Source: Salinicola halophyticus
GTDB lineage: Bacteria; Pseudomonadota; Gammaproteobacteria; Pseudomonadales; Halomonadaceae
DNA length: 64,000 bases
Direction of reading: 5' to 3'
Assembly: GCF_003206695.1 (NCBI RefSeq)
Contig: NZ_PZJN01000003.1
Span: 393,323-457,322, forward strand
Shown piece after piece: positions 1 through 8,515 of the stretch. Under the pieces are notes generated by a model. That model searched no databases. It worked only from the letters and a program-made list of their open reading frames with translations, and was not told the DNA's origin. Within the stretch, counting starts at the first letter, position 1, and each line of letters begins with the position of its first letter. The translations under genes were made by a program, and so were the position numbers.

Positions 1-307
1 TGAACTCATGATCGAAGAAGCCGACGTCGAACGGGGCATTGTGGATCACCAGCTGCGCGCCGCGCATGAACTCCCACAGGTCGTCGGCGATCTGCGCGAA
101 GACGGGCTCGTTGGCGACCCGTTCGCTGGTAATGCCGTGAATCTCGACGGCTTCCGCTTCGATATCCCGTTGCGGGTTGACGTACTGGTGATAGGTCCGT
201 CCGGTGAACCGGCGATTGACCAGTTCGATGCCGCCGATCTCGATGATGCGATGGCCTTCCCGCGGATCGATACCGGTGGTTTCCGTGTCCATGACGATTT
301 GACGCAT
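1..307 (-). CDS. dnaQ: DNA polymerase III epsilon subunit (partial, 3' end outside window)
   Basis: The 3'-5' proofreading exonuclease of the replicative polymerase, which binds the alpha and theta subunits. The first 102 residues are visible. Exo I motif MDTETTG supplies metal ligands D7 and E9, and the Exo II region HNAPFDVGFF supplies D94, as expected for a DEDDh exonuclease. The ATG at 305-307 is the family start (MRQIVMDTETTG). The C-terminal half, including Exo III and the alpha-binding tail, lies beyond base 1. It follows rnhA on the same strand, with a repeat array in the gap. In E. coli the same pair is divergent, so the arrangement differs here. Confidence 0.96.
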   Translation of the reverse strand, partial: MRQIVMDTETTGIDPREGHRIIEIGGIELVNRRFTGRTYHQYVNPQRDIEAEAVEIHGITSERVANEPVFAQIADDLWEFMRGAQLVIHNAPFDVGFFDHEF

Positions 308-352
308 ACCGTTATCCTCGCTTGTGTCCGGCGGCTTGAATGTCCGGAGGCT

Positions 353-412
353 CAGTGCCTGTAGACCCAGTGCCTGTAAACCTAGTGCCCGTAGCCTCAG
401 TGCCTGGCGGCC
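353..412. repeat. 15-bp tandem repeat, four units, between rnhA and dnaQ
   Basis: Units begin at 353, 368, 383 and 398: CAGTGCCTGTAGACC, CAGTGCCTGTAAACC, TAGTGCCCGTAGCCT, CAGTGCCTGGCGGCC. The array lies 46-105 bp upstream of the dnaQ start. It shares its period and its CAGTGCCT core with the array upstream of flgF at 34457-34516. Function unknown. Confidence 0.9.
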
Positions 413-451
413 GTCACTCGTTGTACGGGAAAAATTGCTGTCGAGGCGCGC

Positions 452-910
452 TCAACGGACTGAAGACCGCCGCGCCGCGACGACTTCATCGATCGCCTCG
501 TTGACCAGGCGGTCGGCGGCCTCGTTGCCCTGATGACCACTGTGGCCCTTCACCCAATGCCACTCGATGGCATGGCGCTGGGTCTCGGCGAGCAGTTCCC
601 GCCACAGTTCGGCGTTTTTCACCGGCTGCTTGGCCGCGGTTTTCCAGCCACGCTTCTGCCAGCCATGGATCCACTCCGTGATGCCTTTGCGGACATACTG
701 GGAGTCGGTCCAAAGCGCAACCCGGCAGGACCGATCCAGCGCCCGTAACGCCTGGATCGCCGCCATCAGCTCCATGCGGTTGTTGGTGGTTTCGGCCTCG
801 CCCCCTTTCAAGGGCTTCTCATGGTGGCCGGAAACCAGCAACGCACCCCAGCCACCGGGGCCGGGATTGCCACGGCAACCGCCGTCGGTATAGATCGTTA
901 CGGCAGGCAT
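452..910 (-). CDS. rnhA: Ribonuclease HI
   Basis: Cleaves the RNA strand of RNA-DNA hybrids in the cytoplasm (primer and R-loop removal). With the ATG at 910 the protein is 152 residues and starts [14 protein letters not shown]. Catalytic acidic residues D9, E47, D69 and D133 and the helper H123 ([14 protein letters not shown]) are present, offset by one from the E. coli numbering. The basic handle [17 protein letters not shown] is present at about 83-99. An upstream in-frame start at 937 would add nine residues with no family support. It sits between the methyltransferase gene and dnaQ, all on the minus strand. Confidence 0.97.
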   Translation of the reverse strand: MPAVTIYTDGGCRGNPGPGGWGALLVSGHHEKPLKGGEAETTNNRMELMAAIQALRALDRSCRVALWTDSQYVRKGITEWIHGWQKRGWKTAAKQPVKNAELWRELLAETQRHAIEWHWVKGHSGHQGNEAADRLVNEAIDEVVAARRSSVR

Positions 911-970
911 CGTCGAATCGGGTTTTGGAGCAGGCAAGACGTAAACTCTCTGTGAAGTCGGACTTTGATG

Positions 971-1909
971 TCAGGCGGTCGTCTGGGGGACACGAGTACG
1001 GGTCACAGCACTGGCACTATCACTAGCACTAGCATTGGCATCGACGACGCCATTGAAGCTGTCACTTGACGTCGCCGTTCGCTGATCGCCGTCGGCGGCC
1101 TCGAGCGCGACCCGGTTGGGCAAGGACCCGGGGCCAGCGCCGCGGCGAGACTCTTCGTCACGCCGACCGCGGGCGTGCGCCGTCTCCTTGGCGAGCCCTA
1201 GCCAGGCACCGGACTTGTTGCCACCAAGCACCCGCTCCCGCACCTTGATCGGCTGGACCGGAATGCTGCGACGCCGGGCCACCATCAGGTAAGCCGAGGC
1301 CAGCGGCAGATTGTAGCGCCGGCCCAACGTCTCGAGCCGCTCACTTCCGCTGGCGCGACCGGGCAGTCGGAAGCCGCAGTAGTCTACCCGCTCGATCTCG
1401 AAGTCGACAAACGCCAGCCAGTCGCGCAGGCGGCCGGGAGTACGCCACTGCTGCTGCCACGGCGCGGGCCGCTGCCGCGGACGCAGACCATTGGGACCGA
1501 ACGGGTGCCAGCCGAACACCAACAGACGCCCGTCGGCGCGGGTAACGCGTGCGGCTTCCTGCAGGACGTGATGCGGATGCTCGACGGCTTCGAGCAGATG
1601 GTGCAGCACCACCAGATCGAGGCTGTCATCGGCGAGCGGAAGACGATCGGGAAGGCAGACGAGGCTGTTGGCACCACGAACGAGGTCGGGCGTCGGGGCC
1701 CAGTCCAGCGCATGGCGGATCGGGCACATGTCGCTCATCAAGGGCGCCATGCCCAGTTGCAGGCTGACGATCCCCCGATGATGCTCGCAGTGCGGCCCCA
1801 GGCATGCACGCTCCGCCCGCCACAGCGAGAGGCCGGGCGCCGATTCCCAGAATCGACGCCCTTCGCGGACGATTGCCTGCAAACCCGGATCGGTTGGCGA
1901 GATTGACAC
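971..1909 (-). CDS. Class I SAM-dependent methyltransferase, YafS-like, with low-complexity C-terminal extension
   Basis: Predicted small-molecule or RNA methyltransferase of the YafS type; substrate unknown. The family is found next to gloB and rnhA in many gammaproteobacteria, and the position here matches. Residues about 85-155 resemble the Methyltransf_11 core (ADDSLDLVVLHHLLEAVEHP, then RLLVFGWHPFGPNG); the usual glycine-rich motif I is degenerate. The start is GTG at 1909, preceded by GGGGAG about 12 bases upstream. The last 70 or so residues (from about 243) are rich in Ser, Ala, Asp and Thr and look disordered. Part of this tail (VDANASASDSASAV) is encoded by a 6-bp microrepeat at 1007-1040. 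It diverges from gloB. Confidence 0.8.
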   Translation of the reverse strand: MSISPTDPGLQAIVREGRRFWESAPGLSLWRAERACLGPHCEHHRGIVSLQLGMAPLMSDMCPIRHALDWAPTPDLVRGANSLVCLPDRLPLADDSLDLVVLHHLLEAVEHPHHVLQEAARVTRADGRLLVFGWHPFGPNGLRPRQRPAPWQQQWRTPGRLRDWLAFVDFEIERVDYCGFRLPGRASGSERLETLGRRYNLPLASAYLMVARRRSIPVQPIKVRERVLGGNKSGAWLGLAKETAHARGRRDEESRRGAGPGSLPNRVALEAADGDQRTATSSDSFNGVVDANASASDSASAVTRTRVPQTTA

Positions 1910-2142
1910 GACCGACTTTACTCCCCAAGGTTATCGCTTTTTAAACGGTGGCTCGTCGGGTTCGACGACGGTTCCTGTACTAAAAAGGTCATTTTAGTAA
2001 GGTCTTTTCCAGACGGCCTGGGGAACCTCCGGGCAATGCCTGGATCTGAGCGATGGGTCGAGCAGATCGAGCGATATTCGCCGTCGACGCCGAAACCCGA
2101 ACGTGGAACTCCCTGGACGAAGCCGCCGCAGAAGGATGCCAT

Positions 2143-2910
2143 ATGTTGACCGTGAAACCGATTCCCGCGTTGCAGGACAACTATATCTGGGTACTGCGCC
2201 AGGACAATCAGGATAGCGTCATCGTCGTCGATCCCGGCGACGCCGCGCCGGTTATCGCCTGGCTCGAGCAGGAAAACCTGGCCCTGGACACCATCCTGAT
2301 CACTCACCATCACCAGGATCACACCGCCGGGCTTGCCGAGCTGATCGAGCGTTACTCTCCCAAGGTCTACGGTCCCGCCAACGACGCCATTACCGGTATC
2401 GACCATCGCGTCGGCGAAGGCGACGAATGCCGCGTCCTCGGGCGACGCTTCGAGGTGTTTGCCGTACCCGGCCACACGCTGGATCATATCGCCTTCTACG
2501 CTCCCGGGACACCGGGTCTGCTATTCGCCGGCGATACGCTGTTCTCCGGTGGCTGCGGGCGCCTGTTCGAGGGCTCACCCGAGCAGATGTACGAATCACT
2601 GGCCAAGATACAGACCCTGCCGGAAGACACGCTGGTGTTTGCCGCCCATGAATACACGCTTGCCAACCTCGCCTTCGCTGCAGCGGCCGAACCCGACAAT
2701 GCGGCCCGTGATGCCTACCGGGACGAGTGTCGCACAGCCCGTGACCTGGACCGTCCGACGTTACCGACCACGCTGGTACGTGAGCGCCAGATCAACCCGT
2801 TCCTGCGCATCGACGAGCCTGGGCTGCTCGAGACTTTACGTCAGCGCGGTGCTGCCGATAACGGTATGGAGGCTTTTGCCACCCTGCGGGCGTGGAAAGA
2901 CCATTTCTAG
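2143..2910 (+). CDS. gloB: Hydroxyacylglutathione hydrolase (glyoxalase II)
   Basis: Hydrolyses S-D-lactoylglutathione to D-lactate and glutathione, the second step of methylglyoxal detoxification. It has the metallo-beta-lactamase fold with the binuclear metal motif THHHQDH at residues 54-60, then the PGHTLDH, FAGDTLFSGGCGR and AAHEYT blocks holding the remaining ligands. At 255 residues it has the family length. The chosen ATG (MLTVKPIPALQDNYIW) has GAAGGA eight to twelve bases upstream; an in-frame start at 2053 adds 30 residues that do not look like GloB. It is followed after 78 bp by mltD. Confidence 0.97.
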   Translation: MLTVKPIPALQDNYIWVLRQDNQDSVIVVDPGDAAPVIAWLEQENLALDTILITHHHQDHTAGLAELIERYSPKVYGPANDAITGIDHRVGEGDECRVLGRRFEVFAVPGHTLDHIAFYAPGTPGLLFAGDTLFSGGCGRLFEGSPEQMYESLAKIQTLPEDTLVFAAHEYTLANLAFAAAAEPDNAARDAYRDECRTARDLDRPTLPTTLVRERQINPFLRIDEPGLLETLRQRGAADNGMEAFATLRAWKDHF

Positions 2911-2988
2911 CATTGCGATGAAAGACGAGGTTACTCGCTGTTCGCCTTATCCGGTTGTGCGACAGCGTCATCAAGGATTGTCGAACAC

Positions 2989-4155
2989 ATGATTTCCCGA
3001 TCGAGGCGCTGCCAGGTTTTCGTTGGCCTGGCAGGCAGCCTGCTACTCTCCGCGCTGCCCGTGACTGCCATCGCGGGCAGCGGCGCCGATGCCCAGGCCA
3101 GTGCGCCCCAGCGCACCTTCTGGTCATCGCTGAAACTGCAGAAGCATCGTTCACCGGACGCCTGGCTTCGCCTGCGCGAGGCGTTTCGTCTATCTCACGA
3201 GACGGCCAACCCCCGAGTCGCCGAGTGGCTCGAGTGGTATCGGGAACACCCACAGCACGTCGAGCGCGTGGCGGCCCAGGCCCGGCCCTGGCTGCGCTGG
3301 GTTACCCTGCAACTGCGGTCGCGTGATCTGCCCGGCGAGATCGCCCTGTTGCCGTTCATCGAGAGCGGCTACGACCCTACCGCCACCAACCCCGGCGGTG
3401 CCGCCGGTCTCTGGCAATTCATGCCCGCCACCGGCGACGCCATGGGCCTATCGCGCACCGCCTGGTATGACGGTCGACACGATGTCGTGGCCGCCACTGG
3501 CGCCGCGATGAGCTATATCCGGCAGCAGGCCGACCGCTGGTACGATGGCGACCTGTTGCTGGCACTGGCGGCTTACAACGCTGGCGCCGGCACGGTGAAT
3601 GCGGCCAGAGAGGCCGCCGCCAATCGCGGCGACCCGATCGATTACTGGCACCTGCGTCTGCCCGCCGAAACCATGGCTTACATCCCGCGCCTGCTGGCGC
3701 TGTCCGAAGTGATCGCGGAGCCGGAACAGTACGGTGTGGTGTTACCGGAAATACCCGATAGCGTCCAGTTTGCCCAGGTCCCCACCGACGGCCCGCTGAC
3801 ACTGTCGATGGCGGCCGATCTCGCCGGGGTCGATCCCCAGACGCTGCGCCAGCTCAACCCGGGATTCAAGCGGGCATCCACGCGCCCTCGCGACGATGCC
3901 ACGATCCTCGTGCCCGTCGCGGTCAAGCAGCGGTTTCTCGCCAACCTGGCAACGCTACCCGCCGCCGAACGCACGGTACTCGACCGCTACGTCGTCAGAC
4001 GCGGCGACACCCTCTCCGCCATTGCCGCGCGCTTCGGTGCCAGCGTTGCCGAGATCCGTCGTGAAAACGGCCTCGAGGGCAGCACCATCCGCGTCGGACA
4101 GACCCTGACGGTTCCGGCCACGGCAATGGCGCAAAACAGCAATGCTCGTCGATAG
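2989..4155 (+). CDS. mltD: Lytic murein transglycosylase D with LysM domains
   Basis: A periplasmic enzyme that cleaves the beta-1,4 bond of peptidoglycan, forming 1,6-anhydromuramyl ends. It has an N-terminal signal peptide (hydrophobic core about 10-28, ending ITAIAGS-like at VTAIAG). The SLT domain has catalytic E125 (LLPFIESGYDP) followed by GAAGLWQFMPATG and LALAAYNAGAGTV. A clear LysM lies at about 334-376 (YVVRRGDTLSAIAARFG), and a weaker LysM-like stretch at about 265-310. At 388 residues it is somewhat shorter than E. coli MltD (452). I see no lipobox cysteine, so it may be soluble or anchored by an uncleaved signal. The gloB-mltD neighbourhood is conserved. Confidence 0.92.
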   Translation: MISRSRRCQVFVGLAGSLLLSALPVTAIAGSGADAQASAPQRTFWSSLKLQKHRSPDAWLRLREAFRLSHETANPRVAEWLEWYREHPQHVERVAAQARPWLRWVTLQLRSRDLPGEIALLPFIESGYDPTATNPGGAAGLWQFMPATGDAMGLSRTAWYDGRHDVVAATGAAMSYIRQQADRWYDGDLLLALAAYNAGAGTVNAAREAAANRGDPIDYWHLRLPAETMAYIPRLLALSEVIAEPEQYGVVLPEIPDSVQFAQVPTDGPLTLSMAADLAGVDPQTLRQLNPGFKRASTRPRDDATILVPVAVKQRFLANLATLPAAERTVLDRYVVRRGDTLSAIAARFGASVAEIRRENGLEGSTIRVGQTLTVPATAMAQNSNARR

Positions 4156-4325
4156 CGCTTGGAGGTCAAGCGCCGACGGCGTCGGGAAATAGCGCTTTGA
4201 AATCACGGCCGTTGCCGGTACAACGTGTCGAAGTGTGGCCGCGCCTGGATGTAGGCATGCCTGATGCCATAGCGCCTGATGCCCTTGCTGGCATCCGTAC
4301 AAGATCCGCGACACGTGAGGAAAGG

Positions 4326-6299
4326 ATGTCGACGATGGCTGGATTCCGAGGCTTACTGGCGACGGTCACGCTGGCGCTGGCCATCGTGTTGCCAGCAGCC
4401 GCGCTCGCCCAGCAGCATGATTCTGAGGGAAAAAGTGCTGAAGGAAAAAGCGCTGATGGAAAAAGCGCTGATGGAAAAAGCGCTGATGGAATAAGCGTCG
4501 AGAAAAAAACCACCGCCGAACAAAGCGCCGTGGAAAAAACCGGCGACGTGCCGACCGTTCACGCCATCGCCCTCTACGACGATCCGGGCTTGCCCGCGGA
4601 CTTCGACCATCTGCCTTACGCCAACCCCGCCGCCCCCAAGGGCGGCACGCTGCGCCGGGCCGCCAACGGCAGTTTCGACTCCACCAACCCGTTCATCATC
4701 CAGGGCACGCCCGCCGACGGCCTCAACCAGATCTACGACACGCTGATGGAATCCAGCGCCGACGAGCCGTTCACCATGTACGGGCTGCTGGCTGGCGGCA
4801 TCCGACTCGATCCCGACCGCCACTGGATGGAAATCGATATCCGGCCCGAAGCGCGGTTTCACGACGGGAAGCCGGTAACCGCCGAGGACGTCGTGTTCAG
4901 TTTTCGCCTGCTGCGCGACAAGGGTTCGCCGTTCTATCGGGCCTACTACGCCAGCGTCGAATCGGCCTCGGCGCTTGGCGAGCGCACTGTGCGCTTCGAG
5001 TTCTCGAACAATCAGTCGCGGGAGCTGCCATTGATCCTGGGTCAGCTTCCGGTATTACCCGAGCACTACTGGCAGGACCGGGACTTCACCAAACCGACGC
5101 TCGACAAGCTGATGGGATCCGGCCCCTACGAAATCGCCGAAATCGATCCCGGTCGGCGCATCGTCTATCGTCGGGTCGACGACTACTGGGGCCGCGACCT
5201 GCCGCTCAATCGCGGGCGCTACAATATCGATCGGCTGATCTACGACTACTTCCGCGACCAGTCCGTGGCACTGGAGGCATTTCTTGCCGGCGCACTGGAC
5301 ATGCGCATCGAGAGCAGCGCCAAGAACTGGGCGACCGCCTACGACACGCCGGCCGTCGAGGACGGAGCGATCCAGCGAGTCATCGTTCCCGATGGCCAGC
5401 CGGCGGGAATGCAGGGCTACGTCTTCAACACGCGACGCGACAAGCTTTCGGATCCCAAGGTTCGTCGCGCGCTGGGCCTGGTGTTTGATTTCGACTGGAT
5501 CAACCAGCACCTGTTCTACGGCGCCTATCAACGTACTAATAGCTACTTCCAGAATTCGGAGATGGCCGCCAAGGCCTTGCCGGACGATGCCGAGCTGAAA
5601 CTGCTCGCGCCCTATCGAGACCAACTGCCCGACGCGGTATTCGACCAGCCGCTTCCGGTCCCCCAGCCGGAGGCACTACGGCCACGGCTGCGCGAGGCGC
5701 TCGATCTGCTTCGCGAGGCCGGTTACGACGTACGCGACGGCAAACTCGTCAACCTCGCCATCGGCCAGCCGTTCACGCTGGAATTTCTACTCTACGACAG
5801 TCAGTGGGAGCGGATTACCCAGCCGTTCGTGCGCAATCTGGAACGGCTCGGCATCCAGAGCAAGATTCGCGTGGTCGATGTCAACCAGTATCTCGATCGC
5901 CTGCGCGGATTCCAGTTCGACATGATCGTCGGCAGCTTCCCGCAGTCGGCCAACCCCGGCAACGAGCAGCGGGACTTCTGGACCAGCGACTATGCCGATG
6001 TGCCACAGAGCCGCAACCTGGCGGGCGTGCATGACCCGGTGGTGGACGCGCTGGTCGATCGGTTGATTCAGGCCGACAGCCGCGACGAACTGGACATCGC
6101 CTCGCGGGCGCTCGATCGCGTTCTTCGATGGGGTTTCTACGTGGTCCCGCAGTGGAACTTCGACGGCACCCGCGTCGCGGTCTGGGACAAGTTCGACTAC
6201 CCCAAGCCTTTCCCGCGCTACACTCCCGATTTCACGGTGTGGTGGGTCGACCCCGACCGCGCTCGAGCCGTCACCGCGCGTCAGCGCGGCCAGGAGTGA
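4326..6299 (+). CDS. yejA: Oligopeptide ABC transporter substrate-binding protein, YejA type
   Basis: Periplasmic family 5 solute-binding protein of a peptide importer; in E. coli YejABEF takes up microcin C and other peptides. The signal peptide ends PAAALAQ near residue 24. It is followed by a repetitive, charged linker made of (E/D)GKSA units, then the binding domain with YANPAAPKGGTLRRA, RFHDGKPVTAEDVVFSF and the C-terminal WWVDP. ATG 4326 has GAGG five bases upstream; ATG 4335 is also possible. Length 657 residues; the linker makes it longer than E. coli YejA (604). It heads a tight operon with yejB, yejE and yejF. Confidence 0.92.
   Translation: MSTMAGFRGLLATVTLALAIVLPAAALAQQHDSEGKSAEGKSADGKSADGKSADGISVEKKTTAEQSAVEKTGDVPTVHAIALYDDPGLPADFDHLPYANPAAPKGGTLRRAANGSFDSTNPFIIQGTPADGLNQIYDTLMESSADEPFTMYGLLAGGIRLDPDRHWMEIDIRPEARFHDGKPVTAEDVVFSFRLLRDKGSPFYRAYYASVESASALGERTVRFEFSNNQSRELPLILGQLPVLPEHYWQDRDFTKPTLDKLMGSGPYEIAEIDPGRRIVYRRVDDYWGRDLPLNRGRYNIDRLIYDYFRDQSVALEAFLAGALDMRIESSAKNWATAYDTPAVEDGAIQRVIVPDGQPAGMQGYVFNTRRDKLSDPKVRRALGLVFDFDWINQHLFYGAYQRTNSYFQNSEMAAKALPDDAELKLLAPYRDQLPDAVFDQPLPVPQPEALRPRLREALDLLREAGYDVRDGKLVNLAIGQPFTLEFLLYDSQWERITQPFVRNLERLGIQSKIRVVDVNQYLDRLRGFQFDMIVGSFPQSANPGNEQRDFWTSDYADVPQSRNLAGVHDPVVDALVDRLIQADSRDELDIASRALDRVLRWGFYVVPQWNFDGTRVAVWDKFDYPKPFPRYTPDFTVWWVDPDRARAVTARQRGQE
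4425..4499 (+). repeat. In-frame 15-bp tandem repeat in yejA
   Basis: Five consecutive 15-bp units start at 4425, 4440, 4455, 4470 and 4485 (GATGGAAAAAGCGCT type). They encode EGKSA/DGKSA pentapeptides directly after the signal peptide. Units three and four are identical and the outer ones have drifted. Gain or loss of a unit would keep the reading frame and change only linker length. Confidence 0.93.
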
Positions 6300-6308
6300 T
6301 TGTCGATC

Positions 6309-7397
6309 ATGGCCAGCTATATCGTTCGCCGCCTGCTGTTGATGATCCCGACCCTGCTGGGAATTCTGCTGCTCAACTTCATCATCGTCCAGGCCGCCCC
6401 GGGCGGGCCCATCGATCAGATGATGGCGCGTTTCGAAGGGTTGAACAGCAACGCCAGCACCGGTCTCGAAAGCGGCGGCGGTGACGGTAGCAATGGTGGT
6501 GGCAACAGCAGCGGCAGCGCCCAGCGACTCCATGGCGTCGACGAACAGCTGCGACAGCAGCTGACTGAGGAGTACGGCTTCGACAAGCCGGCCTGGGAAC
6601 GCTTCGGGCTGATGCTCAAGGACTACGCGACATTCGATCTCGGCGACAGTCTGTTTCGCGGCCAGCCGGTGATCGATCTGATATTGGATCGACTGCCGGT
6701 GTCGATCTCGCTGGGGCTTTGGACCACGCTGCTGGTCTATCTCATTTCGATTCCGCTGGGCATTCGCAAGGCGCTGCGCCACGGCAGCGCTTTCGACGTC
6801 TGGTCGTCGGGCGCGGTGGTGGTCGGCTACGCGATTCCCGGGTTCCTGTTCGCCATCCTGCTGATCGTGGTGTTCGCCGGCGGCAGCTACTGGAACTGGT
6901 TCCCGCTGCGCGGGCTGACGTCGTCCAACTTCAGCGAGCTGTCGCTGCTCGGCAAGATCCAAGACTATTTCTGGCATATCACGCTGCCGGTCCTTGCCTC
7001 GGCCATCGGCAGTTTCGCCACGTTGACCATGCTCACCAAGAACAGCTTCCTCGACGAAATCCACAAGCAGTACGTGCTGACGGCAAGAGCCAAGGGCGCC
7101 TCGGAGCGCCGCGTGCTGTACGGCCACGTCTTCCGTAATGCCATGCTGATCATCATCGCCGGGATGCCGGCGGCGCTGATCGGCATCCTGTTCACCGGCT
7201 CGCTGCTGATCGAGGTGATCTTCTCCCTCAACGGGCTGGGCCTGCTCGGATTCGAGGCGGTCATGCAGCGCGACTATCCGCTGATCTTCGGTACGCTCTA
7301 CCTCTACACGTTGATCGGGCTGGTGCTCAAGCTGGTCTCGGATCTGACTTATGTGTGGGTCGACCCTCGCATCGATTTCGGCACCCGGGAGTCCTGA
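6309..7397 (+). CDS. yejB: Oligopeptide ABC transporter permease, YejB type
   Basis: Inner-membrane permease of the BPD_transp_1 family. It starts [20 protein letters not shown], as YejB proteins do. The region FNLxxAPGGPID-like ([21 protein letters not shown]) is followed by a Gly/Ser/Asn-rich insert at about 45-75. Five or six membrane helices follow, and the EAA loop ([20 protein letters not shown]) contacts the ATPase. TTG at 6300 is an alternative start just after an AGGAG; ATG 6309 is preferred by family alignment. It ends in a one-base TGATG overlap with yejE. Confidence 0.93.
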   Translation: MASYIVRRLLLMIPTLLGILLLNFIIVQAAPGGPIDQMMARFEGLNSNASTGLESGGGDGSNGGGNSSGSAQRLHGVDEQLRQQLTEEYGFDKPAWERFGLMLKDYATFDLGDSLFRGQPVIDLILDRLPVSISLGLWTTLLVYLISIPLGIRKALRHGSAFDVWSSGAVVVGYAIPGFLFAILLIVVFAGGSYWNWFPLRGLTSSNFSELSLLGKIQDYFWHITLPVLASAIGSFATLTMLTKNSFLDEIHKQYVLTARAKGASERRVLYGHVFRNAMLIIIAGMPAALIGILFTGSLLIEVIFSLNGLGLLGFEAVMQRDYPLIFGTLYLYTLIGLVLKLVSDLTYVWVDPRIDFGTRES

Positions 7398-8515
7398 TGA
7401 CATCGAGCCGCCGCCGGCATCTGTCGCCGATCACCCAGAGACGCCTGCATGTCTTCCGTGGCAACCGCCGCGCGGTCTGGTCGCTGTGGATCTTCGGGGT
7501 GCTATTCATCGTCAGCCTGGGCGCCGAGCTCATCGCCAACGACAAACCGATCGTGATGCAGTACGACGGCCACTGGTACGTGCCGCTGCTGGTGGATTAT
7601 CCGGAAACCGAATTTGACGGTTTCCTGCCAACGACGACGGACTATCGCGACCCCGTGGTTTTCGAGCAGATCGCCGATAACGGCTGGATGCTGTGGCCGC
7701 CGGTCCCGTTCTCCTACCAGACGCTCGACCGTGACGTGAAAGGGCCGGTGCCCTCGCCGCCCGGCAGCCGCCACTGGCTGGGGACCGACGACCAAGGCCG
7801 TGACGTGTTTGCCCGTGTCCTCTACGGATTCCGGCTATCGGTCGCTTTCGCCCTCGCGCTCACGGTCGGCTCGATTTTTCTGGGCGTCGTGATCGGCGGC
7901 GTACAGGGCTATTTCGGCGGCAAGGTCGACCTGATCGGCCAACGCGTGATCGAGATCTGGTCCGGATTGCCGGTGCTATTCCTGCTGATCATTCTCGCCA
8001 GCCTGGTCGAGCCCAACATCTGGTGGCTGCTGGGTATCATGCTGCTGTTTTCGTGGCTGGGTCTGGTGGATATCGTGCGCGCGGAATTTCTGCGCGCCCG
8101 CAATCTGGAATACGTCAGAGCCGCTCGCGCCATGGGCTTGCCTTCGCGGTTGATCATGCGTCGACACGTGCTGCCCAACGCGATGGTCGCCACACTGACG
8201 TTCATTCCGTTTCTGTTCACCGGCGCCATCACCACCCTGACGGCGCTGGACTTTCTGGGGTTCGGGCTGCCGCCGGGCTCGCCCTCTCTGGGTGAACTGG
8301 TCGCCCAGGGCAAGAACAATCTGCAAGCGCCGTGGCTGGGCGTTACCGCCTTCATCACCTTGAGCCTGATGCTGTCGCTGCTGGTGTTCATCGGCGAAGG
8401 ACTTCGCGACGCTTTCGATCCGCGCCATATCCTCACGGCGACCCGGATTCCGAATCCCCCTGCCGCCGGGTCCCAGGCCCCGGCAAACCGACCGCGTCAG
8501 GACAGTCTGCCATGA
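7397..8515 (+). CDS. yejE: Oligopeptide ABC transporter permease, YejE type
   Basis: Second permease of the transporter, 372 residues. An N-terminal OppC_N helix (VWSLWIFGVLFIVSLGAELIAN) leads into a periplasmic segment with HWLGTDDQGRDVFARVLYGFR, the usual entry to the permease domain. Further helices and the EAA loop RAARAMGLPSRLIMRRHVLPNA follow. The ATG overlaps the yejB stop by one base and the gene ends in an ATGA overlap with yejF, so translational coupling is likely. Confidence 0.94.
   Translation: MTSSRRRHLSPITQRRLHVFRGNRRAVWSLWIFGVLFIVSLGAELIANDKPIVMQYDGHWYVPLLVDYPETEFDGFLPTTTDYRDPVVFEQIADNGWMLWPPVPFSYQTLDRDVKGPVPSPPGSRHWLGTDDQGRDVFARVLYGFRLSVAFALALTVGSIFLGVVIGGVQGYFGGKVDLIGQRVIEIWSGLPVLFLLIILASLVEPNIWWLLGIMLLFSWLGLVDIVRAEFLRARNLEYVRAARAMGLPSRLIMRRHVLPNAMVATLTFIPFLFTGAITTLTALDFLGFGLPPGSPSLGELVAQGKNNLQAPWLGVTAFITLSLMLSLLVFIGEGLRDAFDPRHILTATRIPNPPAAGSQAPANRPRQDSLP

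Noticed and set aside
44-364. Plus-strand frame at the left edge
   Set aside because: It is antisense to dnaQ, which shows clear exonuclease motifs on the minus strand.
2854-2861. GCCGATAA octamer in gloB (and another at 7673-7680 in yejE)
   Set aside because: Both are inside confident coding sequence as Asp-Asn codons and lack a suitable -35 or downstream gene start; they show that the octamer alone is not proof of a promoter.
5787-7403. 538-codon open frame antisense to yejA/yejB
   Set aside because: Gln/Arg/Asp/His-rich low-quality translation typical of an antisense shadow; the sense strand holds recognised transporter genes.
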